64,000 bases of DNA from JBAZWE01 sp041658605 (lineage in GTDB: Bacteria > Actinomycetota > Thermoleophilia > BMS3ABIN01), in the NCBI GenBank assembly GCA_041658605.1, contig JBAZZU010000010.1, forward strand, positions 6,886 through 70,885, in the 5' to 3' direction. The notes under the pieces are model-generated. The model ran no database searches and had not been told where the DNA came from. It saw only the letters and a program-made list of their open reading frames with translations. The position numbers were made by a program, and so were the translations under genes. Below, piece by piece: positions 34,487-43,065 of this stretch. Within the stretch, counting starts at the first letter, position 1, and each line of letters begins with the position of its first letter.

Positions 34487-35743
34487 CTAGTACAAAACTC
34501 CCGGTGGTATGTTGGAAGGCGTGGTCGCGGCCTTGCTGCGCTCTTCATCCTCTTTCGCCTTGCGTTCCTCTTCCTCCTTGCGGGCCCTTGCCTGCTCCGT
34601 GTAATTCTCAACCATCTTCTCGGCTTCGCCCAGCGACTTTACGTCCTGCTTGCTTACCCGCTCCTGCTCGAAAGGCTCCAGATCATCAAATTTTGCCGGG
34701 CTGGGGCGGTACAGCGAAGACAGGGGCCAGGGGCCGAAATCGTACGGCACCCCGCGGAAGATGGACACCCTGCCCCTGTCGACACCCACATAATAAAACT
34801 GCCGGGTTACAAGCCAGGCGGAGGCCAGGATGACTGCCGCGAGCAGGAGCCCGGTCGCGATGCGTCCCGGAATTGAAGTAAACCATTGCCTCAAGGTGCG
34901 CTTCGTTTTCGGGGCTGCCGGCGCATCCATCAGATCACTGGTGGTTTCGGAGTCATCCGGAATATTTTCGGGCTCAGGTTCGGCCGCAACCGGTACGGCA
35001 AACTTCTCGGTCATTCCGGCATTTCCCGCGGCCACGGAGCCATCCGGACAGAAGAGGACCACGGTCACGTTGTCGGCGCCTCCGCCGGAGAGCGCCGCCT
35101 CGACCAGTCTGTCGGCGGTTGCAGCAAGGCTTTCTTTGCCGGCGAACACGCGGGATATTTCCTCGTCGGGGATCATCGAGTAGAGGCCGTCACTGCATAG
35201 CAGAAAAACGTCGCCTGGCTCCCAGTCGATGCTTTCGGTATCGACATCCACAATCCTGTCAACGCCGAGGGCCCGGGTGATTATGCTTCTCTGTGGATGG
35301 TTCGCCGCCTCCTCGCTGGTGATAGTCCCCTGGCGCAGCATCTCTCCGACCAGTGAATGGTCCTCGGTCAGCTGTCTGAGTTCGCCGTCCCGCCAGAGAT
35401 AGGCCCTGCTGTCGCCGACATGCGCGAAGCCCACCATGCTGCCGACGATGGCGGCCGCGGTTATCGTGGTTCCCATGCCCGAGTGATGTGTGTCGCCGCC
35501 CGCCGCCTCGTAAATGCTGATGTTGATACGAGTTATGAGTTTTGACAGTTCATCCTGTGGTGACCTGGTCTGCGGCATGATCCAGGCGAATGCCCTGGCA
35601 GCCATTCCCGAAGCCACTTCGCCGGCCTCGGCGCCGCCCATGCCGTCAGCGACCATGAAAACCGGCGGCTGCGCGAAAAAAGAATCCTCGTTAGACCCGC
35701 GGACGAGTCCTGTATGGGTTGATGTGGCAAAAGTGATGGGCAT
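34487..35743 (-). CDS. pstP: PP2C-type Ser/Thr phosphatase PstP
   Basis: Dephosphorylates PknB and its targets. 418 aa: PP2C domain about 1-240 with metal-binding motifs VRGSNEDS, MVADGMGG, VGDSRAYL, CSDGLYSM and GGADNVTVV. An acidic linker follows, then a transmembrane helix (about 296-312) and an extracytoplasmic part of about 100 residues ending in a highly charged ARKEEEERKAKEDEERSK stretch. The architecture equals mycobacterial PstP apart from the charged tail. No ribosome site is evident at ATG 35743. Confidence 0.95.
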   Translation of the reverse strand: MPITFATSTHTGLVRGSNEDSFFAQPPVFMVADGMGGAEAGEVASGMAARAFAWIMPQTRSPQDELSKLITRINISIYEAAGGDTHHSGMGTTITAAAIVGSMVGFAHVGDSRAYLWRDGELRQLTEDHSLVGEMLRQGTITSEEAANHPQRSIITRALGVDRIVDVDTESIDWEPGDVFLLCSDGLYSMIPDEEISRVFAGKESLAATADRLVEAALSGGGADNVTVVLFCPDGSVAAGNAGMTEKFAVPVAAEPEPENIPDDSETTSDLMDAPAAPKTKRTLRQWFTSIPGRIATGLLLAAVILASAWLVTRQFYYVGVDRGRVSIFRGVPYDFGPWPLSSLYRPSPAKFDDLEPFEQERVSKQDVKSLGEAEKMVENYTEQARARKEEEERKAKEDEERSKAATTPSNIPPGVLY

Positions 35744-35782
35744 GGCTAAATGAGGCTCGAAACGATGGAAATCATTTCGCCG

Positions 35783-36367
35783 TCACTCCTCAAACCGGAA
35801 AATCGTATCCCCGATGACGATCTCCTGCCCGGGTTTGATCTGGTGCTCTCCCTCGATGCGCCGGCCATCGATATAAGTACCGTTCGTGCTCCCCAGGTCT
35901 TCCAGAAACAGGAACTGCCTGCGCGCGAAGATGCGCGCGTGCGTCTGGGACACATACTCGTCGGGGAGGACGACCTGGCTGCGGGGCGAGCGGCCGATTG
36001 TGGCGCCGCTCCTGATCTCAAAGACTTTGCCATCCTCGATCACCTTGCTGTGCTGGACGACCAGGCGTGGCTTGAGCTTGCTGGTCAGGTAATCGAATTC
36101 GCTGGTCGAGGCATCAGTGTGGACGGCGGGCTCCGGCTTGATGGGCATGCGCTCCCGGGGTTGCGCAACCGGTGGCGCGGTCGCCTTGGCGGCCGGCCGC
36201 GCGTTCCTCGCGGGGACCGCGAGCGGGGTTTCTGGCTTGAGAGGCATGGCGATGGGCTCGGCGCCGTTTCTTAAATCGCGGGCAAGCCTTCGCACTATCA
36301 TGAAAATGAAGAGATACAAAAGCAGCAGAAACAAAATTTTGGAGCCGAACAGGACGGGCTCTAGCAT
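35783..36367 (-). CDS. fhaB: membrane-anchored FHA-domain protein (FhaB/FipA type)
   Basis: Phosphothreonine-reading adaptor of the wall/division machinery. 194 aa: an N-terminal helix (about 7-26) then a Pro/Ala-rich linker and a C-terminal FHA domain (about 115-190) with the phosphopeptide motif ATIGRSPRSQVVL, SQTHARI and LGSTNGTYIDG. Its start overlaps the fhaA stop, and PstP follows after 39 bp. In mycobacteria the equivalent is phosphorylated by the block's kinases. Confidence 0.93.
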   Translation of the reverse strand: MLEPVLFGSKILFLLLLYLFIFMIVRRLARDLRNGAEPIAMPLKPETPLAVPARNARPAAKATAPPVAQPRERMPIKPEPAVHTDASTSEFDYLTSKLKPRLVVQHSKVIEDGKVFEIRSGATIGRSPRSQVVLPDEYVSQTHARIFARRQFLFLEDLGSTNGTYIDGRRIEGEHQIKPGQEIVIGDTIFRFEE

Positions 36368-37185
36368 AATTGTCTTTCAAACCTCACTCTCGTAGTTCCC
36401 AGGGTCAATACATCTCCATTCTGCAAGGTCTTTGTCTTGACCTTCTTTCCGTTCACCTCAACGCCGTTGGTGCTGTCCAGATCGACGATCAGATATTCGT
36501 TGCCTCTCTGGCGTAGTTCGGCGTGCCGCCGCGAGATATTGGAATCCTCGAGGGTCAGGTCACACTGGCGGCTTCGGCCGATCAGCACCACGCGCTTCGT
36601 TACCTCGTAGCTCAGGGTTCCGGCTGACAGTGTTATTTTCTCACACGCCAGCCCCATCTCCCTGGCCTCGTTTGCGCTGACTGCCATGGTGCCCTCGGGA
36701 CTGCCCTGGGGGCGATATACGACCGTCTGGCCCAGCATGTCGCCGCCGATGCCGGGAACAGCCACCGGCGCCTGCGTGGCGACGGGCTGAACGTTTTCGC
36801 CTGCCGCCGGTACGGGGGCCGAGACCATTCTTGTAGCGATGCCGAACTCGCCCACTATCAGATCCTCATCCGTCTTCATGACGACGATAGGCCGGCTCAG
36901 GAGGTCATAGCCCTCCTTGCGTGCGTGCTCGGTAAGATAGTCCGCAAGATCGCTTTTAAGGTTTTCCTCATACGACTCGAACTGCGCGCCATCCTCGGGC
37001 GCGAGGAACAGCGTATATTCGTTCGGTGCATAGATCCTGGAGACACTGACCACTTTGTTGTCTTCCATTTCCTTGACCAGCTTGCGCGCCAGCTCCACCG
37101 GCTGAACCGGAGACTTGAAGGCGCGGCCGAAGCCGCCCTCGAAAATGCCCTGAATTTTTTCCTCAAGTTTCTTTAATACGCTCAC
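36361..37185 (-). CDS. fhaA: FHA-domain protein with DUF3662 N-terminus (FhaA)
   Basis: 274 aa. Residues 1-115 are the DUF3662/FhaA N-terminal domain (GGFGRAFKSPVQPVELARKL, YAPNEYTLFLAPED). A flexible linker (about 130-170) is followed by the FHA domain (about 195-272) with VVLIGRSRQCDLTL, SRRHAEL and LDSTNGVEVNG. It binds phosphorylated partners such as MviN in mycobacteria. The GTG start at 37185 overlaps the upstream kinase by 23 bp; there is no clear ribosome site, which suggests coupled translation. Confidence 0.94.
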   Translation of the reverse strand: MSVLKKLEEKIQGIFEGGFGRAFKSPVQPVELARKLVKEMEDNKVVSVSRIYAPNEYTLFLAPEDGAQFESYEENLKSDLADYLTEHARKEGYDLLSRPIVVMKTDEDLIVGEFGIATRMVSAPVPAAGENVQPVATQAPVAVPGIGGDMLGQTVVYRPQGSPEGTMAVSANEAREMGLACEKITLSAGTLSYEVTKRVVLIGRSRQCDLTLEDSNISRRHAELRQRGNEYLIVDLDSTNGVEVNGKKVKTKTLQNGDVLTLGTTRVRFERQLC

Positions 37186-38908
37186 GGAGGGTGTCTGGTT
37201 GATGGTTGACTCTGGGAGACAGCAGGAGAAGCCCGACCTGGATTATAACGCAAAGCACGACCGTTTTCAGGAGCGAAAGCGGCAGAACATAGTCTTTGAA
37301 CAAATAGGGCAGCGACAGATATCCGCCCACCAGAAGCGCGTTTGAAAAGAAAAGTCCGGACAGGTCGTAGAAAAGAATGCGTCTTTTGACCAGCAGGGCA
37401 GCGGGAATCGCGGCCGCCAGCCAGATCGCGGGCTGGACCAGCAATACAGGGTACTCATCGAAAGGAGACGCAAGGGCAGCAACTGCGCTCAGGGGATTAT
37501 ATTCTCCACGTAGCCGGGCCGTTAGGTCAAACGTGTTGGCTATGCCCAGGTAGTCGAGTGTTCCGGCTGTCGTTAGAAGCTGATAGAAGGTCATCGCGGT
37601 ACAACCGATAACCGCCAGCACAAGGCCTCGCCGCAGACGGCCGGTGGCGCCGGCGGCAGCCGGAAAGACCAGACCAAGCCCAACCACGCCAAGGGCGGGC
37701 GCAAGTGCGGGCAGCAGAGCTCCGCGCGGCCAGGAGGTCCCGAAAACCAGCAGGTAAAGAACAGTAACCGCCGACAGGATCGCGCCCAGCGCGGGTGAAA
37801 AGACAACAACGGGAACCAGGGCAAAAGCGGCAAGCAGGAACAGCCCGATGCGGGGGAGCAATGCTACAGAGAGGGCGGCACCGAACAACAGGGGCAGCCG
37901 CCACGTCTGGGGATAGAAAGGTGAATCATATGAGGCGGCCGCGATCACGAGGGCCGCAAGGCACCCGTTAAAGATCCTGGCTGCCAGGAACCCGTAGCGG
38001 CCGGCCAGGTCTTCATATATGCCCGGCCGCTGCTGATCGGCACGGCGCAGCACCGTAGTTGCCTGCTCCCCGCCGGAAAGCTCCGGGAGCAACTCCTCAA
38101 GCCCGACGGCAAGGCTTCTCGCGCCCAGGCGCATCGAGGGATCGGCATCCATGGCTTCTTCGAGCAGGTCGGAAAGTTCCTCCGGCAGGTCAGGCCGCAC
38201 GGAAACGAGCGGGGGCGCACCCGCGTGGATCCTGCTGATGGTCTCCATGGCAGTGTCGCTCCTGAACGGGTGATCGCCGGTAAGGCATTCATAAAGGGTC
38301 AGAGCCGCGGAATAGACATCGGTACCGCTGTCCACCAGCCTGCCGTCGGCCTGTTCGGGTGACATATATGCAATCGTGCCCAGAACGTCGCCCTGACGGG
38401 TGATGCGCTGGGTGTTTTCCAGCTGGGCGATGCCGAAATCCATGACCTTCACCCGCGGTGGCGCTTCCTGCGAAAGCATGATGTTGTCCGGCTTGATATC
38501 GCGGTGTATCACGCCGCGATCGTGTGCATGGTCAAGAGCTTCCAGCACCTGCAGCGTGATCTCAAGGCAGTCGCGGTCCGACAGCGAGCGGGAGGAGATG
38601 CTGCGAGAAAGTGTCCAGCCCTCTACAAGCTCGGATACAAGATAAACGTTACGATCGTCCTCCGCCAGCTCGAAGACGGTGACAATATGGGCGTTGCCGA
38701 GTTTTGCGGCGGCCCGGGCTTCCCTGGTGGCGCGGTCATCAAGCTCTTCCGACCTGTGGACGGCCTTCACCGCCACCTGCCGGTCCATCTTCTGGTCATG
38801 GGCGCGGTAGACTGTGGAGAAACCGCCGCGGCCGATCTGTTCGAGCAGCTCGTATCGGCCGAGAATAACAGGATTTGACATGTTTTCCCGGATCATGGTT
38901 GTTGGCAA
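37163..38908 (-). CDS. Ser/Thr protein kinase fused to a polytopic membrane domain
   Basis: 581 aa from TTG 38908, chosen because GGGAGGT is 6 nt upstream; ATG 38896 is possible. Residues about 17-275 are a complete Hanks kinase: IGRGGFSTVYRAHD, QVAVKAV, HRDIKPDNI, DFGIAQ and GTIAYMSPEQ. In place of PASTA or a single anchor, residues about 305-570 are 8-10 hydrophobic helices with no extracellular sensor, of a type I cannot name. It heads the block in the role PknA has in mycobacteria and may sense a membrane-embedded ligand. It overlaps fhaA by 23 bp. Confidence 0.88.
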   Translation of the reverse strand: MPTTMIRENMSNPVILGRYELLEQIGRGGFSTVYRAHDQKMDRQVAVKAVHRSEELDDRATREARAAAKLGNAHIVTVFELAEDDRNVYLVSELVEGWTLSRSISSRSLSDRDCLEITLQVLEALDHAHDRGVIHRDIKPDNIMLSQEAPPRVKVMDFGIAQLENTQRITRQGDVLGTIAYMSPEQADGRLVDSGTDVYSAALTLYECLTGDHPFRSDTAMETISRIHAGAPPLVSVRPDLPEELSDLLEEAMDADPSMRLGARSLAVGLEELLPELSGGEQATTVLRRADQQRPGIYEDLAGRYGFLAARIFNGCLAALVIAAASYDSPFYPQTWRLPLLFGAALSVALLPRIGLFLLAAFALVPVVVFSPALGAILSAVTVLYLLVFGTSWPRGALLPALAPALGVVGLGLVFPAAAGATGRLRRGLVLAVIGCTAMTFYQLLTTAGTLDYLGIANTFDLTARLRGEYNPLSAVAALASPFDEYPVLLVQPAIWLAAAIPAALLVKRRILFYDLSGLFFSNALLVGGYLSLPYLFKDYVLPLSLLKTVVLCVIIQVGLLLLSPRVNHQPDTLRERIKET

Positions 38909-38957
38909 AGTATAACCTCCCTGATTCGTCAATTCTTTGCCGGTTTCCTGAATCCTC

Positions 38958-39041
38958 TTTGGGACACCTTACTGAACTCCAGGGAGCGTGGACTGAGCTT
39001 GGGGTTACCACGGGGTCGGGAGTTCAGTAAGGTGTCCCAAA
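38958..39041. repeat. 23-bp perfect inverted repeat, REP/RAYT-type palindrome (copy 2)
   Basis: Arms 38958-38980 and 39019-39041 are exact reverse complements, beginning TTTGGGACACCTTACTGAAC, with a 38-nt loop. It sits between the divergent kinase and lipoprotein genes, where both promoters must be. The outer GGGACACCTTA matches copy 1 at 7903-7973, but the inner halves differ (CTGAACTCC against AATAATTCA), so they are related elements rather than a recent duplication. Confidence 0.8.
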
Positions 39042-39142
39042 ACCGAGCTGGACGGTTTGACCGGGCACAAAAAATAACCCAAAGTGTTTTCATTAAGAAG
39101 TCAAATATGTTAGACAGTAAAATGGTCTATTACAGGAGGGTC

Positions 39143-39697
39143 ATGAAAAGATTATCCATTCCGGCATTATTTTTTGTCGCGTTGTTGACAGTCGTACTTC
39201 TTTCAGGCTGCGTCAGGCAGACGGAGGAGGCCAACCGCCTTGTCGATGAAGCCAGCGTGATCACCAGCGACACCCAGCAGAAGGTCACCCAGACAGAGGC
39301 CCTGATTCTTCAGGCTGGAGATCAGCAGACACAGGGTCTGACTGACGCCCAGAAGGTGACCCTTAACAAGATCAGGGCGTTGAATGAAGAGATACTCGCC
39401 CGGATTGCCGAAGCCAGGTCTAAGACCGATCAGGCGGCGGCACTTGATATCAGTGACTCTTATCGCCGGCAGCTTCAGGCCAGCAGCTCGGCCCTCGGAG
39501 CCGCACAGGACCTGTTTCGCACGCAGCAGGAGATGGTAGTCCTCCTGATCAGCGATCCGGCTCTCGAGGGACAGGACTCAAAACTGAAATACACCGAGCT
39601 GCAGACCAGGGCCACGGAACAGAGAGCTATACTCGAGGACGCCGACGCCGAGGCCGGGAGGCTGGCTGAGGAAAACGCCAGCCAGTCAAAAAAATAA
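39143..39697 (+). CDS. small lipoprotein with helical body
   Basis: 184 aa from ATG 39143 (AGGAGGG just upstream). The signal sequence ends LLSGC (Cys 19), a good lipobox, so lipid-anchored outside the membrane. The rest is almost entirely charged heptad-like helix rich in Gln, Glu and Ala (TQKVTQTEALILQAGDQQTQ), suggesting a helical bundle. No family recognised. The frame is open back to 38999 but that includes the palindrome and is not used. tRNA-Leu and another membrane-anchored protein follow. Confidence 0.8.
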   Translation: MKRLSIPALFFVALLTVVLLSGCVRQTEEANRLVDEASVITSDTQQKVTQTEALILQAGDQQTQGLTDAQKVTLNKIRALNEEILARIAEARSKTDQAAALDISDSYRRQLQASSSALGAAQDLFRTQQEMVVLLISDPALEGQDSKLKYTELQTRATEQRAILEDADAEAGRLAEENASQSKK

Positions 39698-39752
39698 TCC
39701 TGACCTCCGTACTTTTTTAGCGGCGGGTTCTTGCGCCGCGAACGGGCGCCTG

Positions 39753-39761
39753 TGTTATAAT
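39753..39761 (+). promoter_or_regulatory. extended -10 promoter of tRNA-Leu
   Basis: TGTTATAAT: perfect TATAAT (39756-39761) with the TGn extension. TTGCGC at 39731-39736 is a possible -35 (19 nt spacing). The tRNA starts about 100 nt downstream, so a 5' leader would be trimmed. Confidence 0.6.
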
Positions 39762-39864
39762 ACAGTCGCTCTCAAGGCGGGGTGTCTGAAGCCTTGTCGA
39801 AAAGGCCCAGTTGCAGGTATTTTACCGCCGCGGGCAATGTTGGAAATGCCGCTGTCGGCTCTGC

Positions 39865-39951
39865 GGGCGAGTGGTGGAACTGGTAGACACGCTAGGTTCA
39901 GGGTCTAGTGCTCTTACGAGCATGGGGGTTCAAATCCCCCCTCGCCCACCA
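39865..39951 (+). tRNA. tRNA-Leu (CAG)
   Basis: Acceptor GGGCGAG pairs with CTCGCCC. The anticodon CAG is at 39899-39901 (loop TTCAGGG). A long variable arm (TGCTCTTACGAGCA), the mark of class II tRNAs, precedes GGGGGTTCAAATCCCCC. CCA is encoded. Confidence 0.97.
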
Positions 39952-39992
39952 GCACGGGTCTCTCCAGTGTCACCAGACGAAAGGACATACCT

Positions 39993-41087
39993 GTGTCTTT
40001 CTTCGAGGATGATGAAGAGCAGATCGAGGAAGAGGAAATAACCAAAGACAGAAAAAAGGCGCGGCGGGGAAAACCACCGTCGGGTCCGTCCCCGCTCGTC
40101 CGGGTAATCGTAATTCTGGTTGCCGTGCTGGTCCTGGTCCTGATAACAAGCCTGGGCATCAAGAGCTGCCTCAACAACAAGAAAGTCGGCGAGTACCGCG
40201 ACTACTTCAATGCGGTCGACGTTGTTGTCAAGGACTCCGACGATCTCGGCAAACAGCTCTCCGACATGTTTCAGAAACCGGATGAAGCTGTACGCCAGTC
40301 CCTGGAAGCCAAGCTGGCGGAGCTACAGAAAGCCTCGGACGAACAACTGATCCGGGCCAAGGCGATCAAGGCGCCAGACGACTTCAAGGAAGAGAACGAG
40401 TGGTTCGTGGCCGCCATGCAGATAAGGGCGCGCGGACTGAAAGATCTGCAGCCGGCGTTGCTCAACGCGCTGGAGGCGCGGGACAATCAGGCCAGCGCCT
40501 CGCAGGTTTCACACGCCATGCTCATCCTGTTGACGAGCGATGTCACCTATGACGAATTCTTCTATCAGCGCGCCCAGCAGGTTCTCAAGGATGAGAAAAT
40601 AACAGACATCAAGGTTCCCCAGTCCAAATTCCTGAAAGATCCGGCTCTGGCCAGCCAGCAGACCGCCGTAACCGTGCTGGAACGTCTCAAGGGTGGTCCG
40701 TCAGTCCAGGTTTCGGGACTGCACGGAGTGTCTCTGGCCGGCGTCAAGGCAAAACCCAGCGGCATGGCGCTTTCGGCCGACGGTGAGAACAGCCTCAAGG
40801 CAGGGGAGTCAATGACTTTTGAGGTGGAGATCGAGAATCAGGGAGAGGCTACAGAAACCGAAGTGCTGGTCAGCCTCAGCCTTACCGCGCCCGGCTGGCC
40901 ATCCCCACAGAAAGTCGATGGGCGTGTTCCCACAATCGCCCCCGGCGAGAGGCGCACAATCGAGCTGACAGGCCTGGCGGCGGAAGCCAATTCACAGGCG
41001 GCGCTTCTGAGGGCCGAGGTCGGCCCCGTGCCGGGAGAGGCCAACACGCAGAACAACGTCGGCGAGTACAAAATAGCTTTTAGTTAG
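39993..41087 (+). CDS. membrane-anchored protein with C-terminal CARDB-like domain
   Basis: 364 aa, GTG start 8 nt after AAAGGA. An acidic start (EDDEEQIEEEE) and basic patch precede one transmembrane helix (VRVIVILVAVLVLVLITSLG, about 36-55). The outside part is helical to about residue 230, then a beta-rich domain (about 260-364) reads like CARDB/NEW3 adhesion domains (ESMTFEVEIENQGEATETEV, PGERRTIEL). Probably faces the cell exterior. Function unknown. Confidence 0.78.
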   Translation: MSFFEDDEEQIEEEEITKDRKKARRGKPPSGPSPLVRVIVILVAVLVLVLITSLGIKSCLNNKKVGEYRDYFNAVDVVVKDSDDLGKQLSDMFQKPDEAVRQSLEAKLAELQKASDEQLIRAKAIKAPDDFKEENEWFVAAMQIRARGLKDLQPALLNALEARDNQASASQVSHAMLILLTSDVTYDEFFYQRAQQVLKDEKITDIKVPQSKFLKDPALASQQTAVTVLERLKGGPSVQVSGLHGVSLAGVKAKPSGMALSADGENSLKAGESMTFEVEIENQGEATETEVLVSLSLTAPGWPSPQKVDGRVPTIAPGERRTIELTGLAAEANSQAALLRAEVGPVPGEANTQNNVGEYKIAFS

Positions 41088-41120
41088 GGCTGTCGCATCA
41101 AGGCGGCGGCCCGAATAATG

Positions 41121-41153
41121 GAAGGTTGGAGGTTGATTTGACCTTCAACCTTC
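41121..41153 (+). terminator. 13-bp hairpin between the CARDB-like gene and DUF4446 gene
   Basis: GAAGGTTGGAGGT (41121-41133) pairs with ACCTTCAACCTTC (41141-41153) with one G-U pair and a 7-nt loop. The following sequence is ACATGTTT, a poor T tract, so it may be a terminator or a leader hairpin for the next gene. Confidence 0.4.
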
Positions 41154-41159
41154 ACATGT

Positions 41160-41708
41160 TTGGGGCCAGTGAGCTCATTAATAGAAAATAACGTGATGCC
41201 GGCGTTTGCAGCGTCGATGGCCGTCGCTGTTGTCGCTCTCCTGCTGGCGGGCTACCTGATCGCTGTCTTCCGCCGGTACCGCCGCGACCAGAAAGTAGTC
41301 ATGGGGGAAGGTCGTGAACGCGACCTCGTGGCCCACGCCAGGGCGGTTCAGGAGAGGGTAGACGCCCTTTCCCATGAGCTCAAGCATATGGCCGATCGGC
41401 TTGAGCGCAGTGAGCACCGCCTCGATGACTGCTTCACCTTTCGCAGTGTTGTACGCTATGACGCCTACCACGATTTGAGCGGCATGCAAAGTACATCCGT
41501 GGCATTGATCGATGCCCAGTTTTCTGGCGTTATCATAAGCTCGATACAGTCTCGTGACCATGGCAGGATCTATGTAAAGGAAGTTCGCCATGGTGACAGT
41601 AAAGAGCAGCTATCGCCGGAAGAGGAGCAGGTGCTCAAAGAGGCCATGGGCCTGAAAAAACTGAAGGATACGAAAACTCCAAAACTGGTGGGGGAAGCAG
41701 GTGCCTGA
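41160..41708 (+). CDS. DUF4446 family membrane protein
   Basis: 182 aa. One N-terminal helix (about 18-38), a coiled segment (LVAHARAVQERVDALSHELK), then the DUF4446 core FRSVVRYDAYHDLSGMQSTSVALIDAQFSGVII and YVKEVRHGDSKEQLSPEEEQ. Function unknown for the family, common in Firmicutes and deep actinobacteria near the origin. Start uncertain: TTG 41160 or GTG 41169, neither with a strong ribosome site. It overlaps pheA by 8 bp. Confidence 0.85.
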   Translation: MGPVSSLIENNVMPAFAASMAVAVVALLLAGYLIAVFRRYRRDQKVVMGEGRERDLVAHARAVQERVDALSHELKHMADRLERSEHRLDDCFTFRSVVRYDAYHDLSGMQSTSVALIDAQFSGVIISSIQSRDHGRIYVKEVRHGDSKEQLSPEEEQVLKEAMGLKKLKDTKTPKLVGEAGA

Positions 41709-42555
41709 CAAGGCCGCCAACGGGAGCAGAACAGGATTTCTCGGACCCACCGGAACCTGGGCCGAAGAAGCGCTTCTGGCATGCGGCAAATGCGGCACTG
41801 GGGAAACAGTGGCCCTGCCTTCGGTGTACGACGTGATAGCGGCGGTTGCTTCCGGCGACGTCGAAGCTGGTATCGTACCCATGGAGAACGCCATCGAGGG
41901 TTCAGTGAGCGCCACCCTGGACGTGCTTGCCTTCGAATTCGACAACGTGCACATCGTCAGGGAGATCGTCTACCCGATTCGCCATCGTCTTATAATGCGC
42001 ACAAGCCTGGAGTTCGGCGATATCGAGCGCATTATCTCCCACCCCCACGCGCATGCGCAGTGCCGGAAGTTCCTCAGGGAAAGCCTGCCCCACGCAGAAG
42101 TCGTTGCGGCCAACAGCACAGCCGATGCGGTACGAATGGTCAGCGAGTCAGAAGAAGCATGGGCTGCCATCGGCAGCGCCGTTGCGGCGGAAAGATACGG
42201 TTGCATCGCCCTTGATATTGACATCGAGGACTACTCCGACAACCAGACAAGATTCGTTCTCCTGTCGACGAGCCCCGCCGCTCAGGATCAGGGGGGCCCT
42301 TACAAGACATCCATCGTCTGCACCATCGCGCATGACCAGCCGGGAAGCCTGCTTCAGATCCTCCAGGAGTTTGCCCATCGCTACGTGAACCTCACCAAGA
42401 TAGAATCCAGGCCATCGAAGAAAGGGCTGGGCGATTACGTCTTCTTCATCGACATGGAAGGCAGGAAAGACGATCCGCAGGTCGCCTCGGCGCTCAAGTG
42501 TTTGGATTGCAAGCTCTCCCGGGTAAAGTTGCTGGGATCCTACCCGACCGGCTAG
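41701..42555 (+). CDS. pheA: prephenate dehydratase
   Basis: Converts prephenate to phenylpyruvate in phenylalanine synthesis. 284 aa: catalytic domain (about 10-190) opening GFLGPTGTWAEEA, with VPMENAIEGSVS and the NQTRFVLL catalytic Thr motif. An ACT domain (about 200-280) has the Phe-binding GSLLQILQEF and NLTKIESRP, so feedback inhibition by Phe is expected. GTG 41701 behind GGGGGA. No other aromatic genes are adjacent. Confidence 0.95.
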   Translation: MPDKAANGSRTGFLGPTGTWAEEALLACGKCGTGETVALPSVYDVIAAVASGDVEAGIVPMENAIEGSVSATLDVLAFEFDNVHIVREIVYPIRHRLIMRTSLEFGDIERIISHPHAHAQCRKFLRESLPHAEVVAANSTADAVRMVSESEEAWAAIGSAVAAERYGCIALDIDIEDYSDNQTRFVLLSTSPAAQDQGGPYKTSIVCTIAHDQPGSLLQILQEFAHRYVNLTKIESRPSKKGLGDYVFFIDMEGRKDDPQVASALKCLDCKLSRVKLLGSYPTG

Positions 42556-42607
42556 GCGGCACCCCATGACAGGAAATAAATAAACCGCAAAGCTCGGGGT
42601 GATTAGT

Positions 42608-42892
42608 ATGGGCGAGTACAGCGTTTTTGAATGCCGTAAATGTGGCTATAAGTCAAAACAGATCCGCTGGGGGGTGGGCCAGGACGACCCACGCTTCCGT
42701 TTTCTTCCCGCCCATTGCGGCCAGTGTAGCGAGATTGTCGAGGTCGACCTCACGGGGCACGACGTACTCATCGACACATTCACGCACAGCGAGTGCGGCA
42801 CATCCGTGCTTTTCTTTCAGAAGGGCCGGTCGTATGCATGTCCGAAATGCAACGCTCCCGATGTACGCATACTGCAAAAAGGGTACTGGTAG
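42608..42892 (+). CDS. small zinc-ribbon protein
   Basis: 94 aa from ATG 42608 (GGGGTGA upstream). Cysteine pairs CRKC, CGQC, a lone HSEC and CPKC form two candidate zinc knuckles, separated by about 25-35 residues. The overall look is a rubredoxin/zinc-ribbon-like fold used for nucleic-acid or protein contact. Family not recognised. It lies between pheA and a GGDEF/HD-GYP gene on the same strand. Confidence 0.7.
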   Translation: MGEYSVFECRKCGYKSKQIRWGVGQDDPRFRFLPAHCGQCSEIVEVDLTGHDVLIDTFTHSECGTSVLFFQKGRSYACPKCNAPDVRILQKGYW

Positions 42893-43065
42893 TCCCACCA
42901 CCGATCAATCCGCTCAGCTTCTCGCCAGGAATCCCGTCCCGCAACATGTCGATTTCAAGCAAAGCACCACCTCTGCCGATTACTCAGTACGCAGGCCGCA
43001 ACACGTGGTCATCAGGGCGTGCTTTGACTCAACAAGGCAAGATTCAGACGGGACGAGAGGTTAAA

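Noticed and set aside
42893..43065. Possible cyclic-di-GMP riboswitch before the GGDEF/HD-GYP gene
   Set aside because: The conserved core and paired stems of class I or II cyclic-di-GMP riboswitches are not visible.
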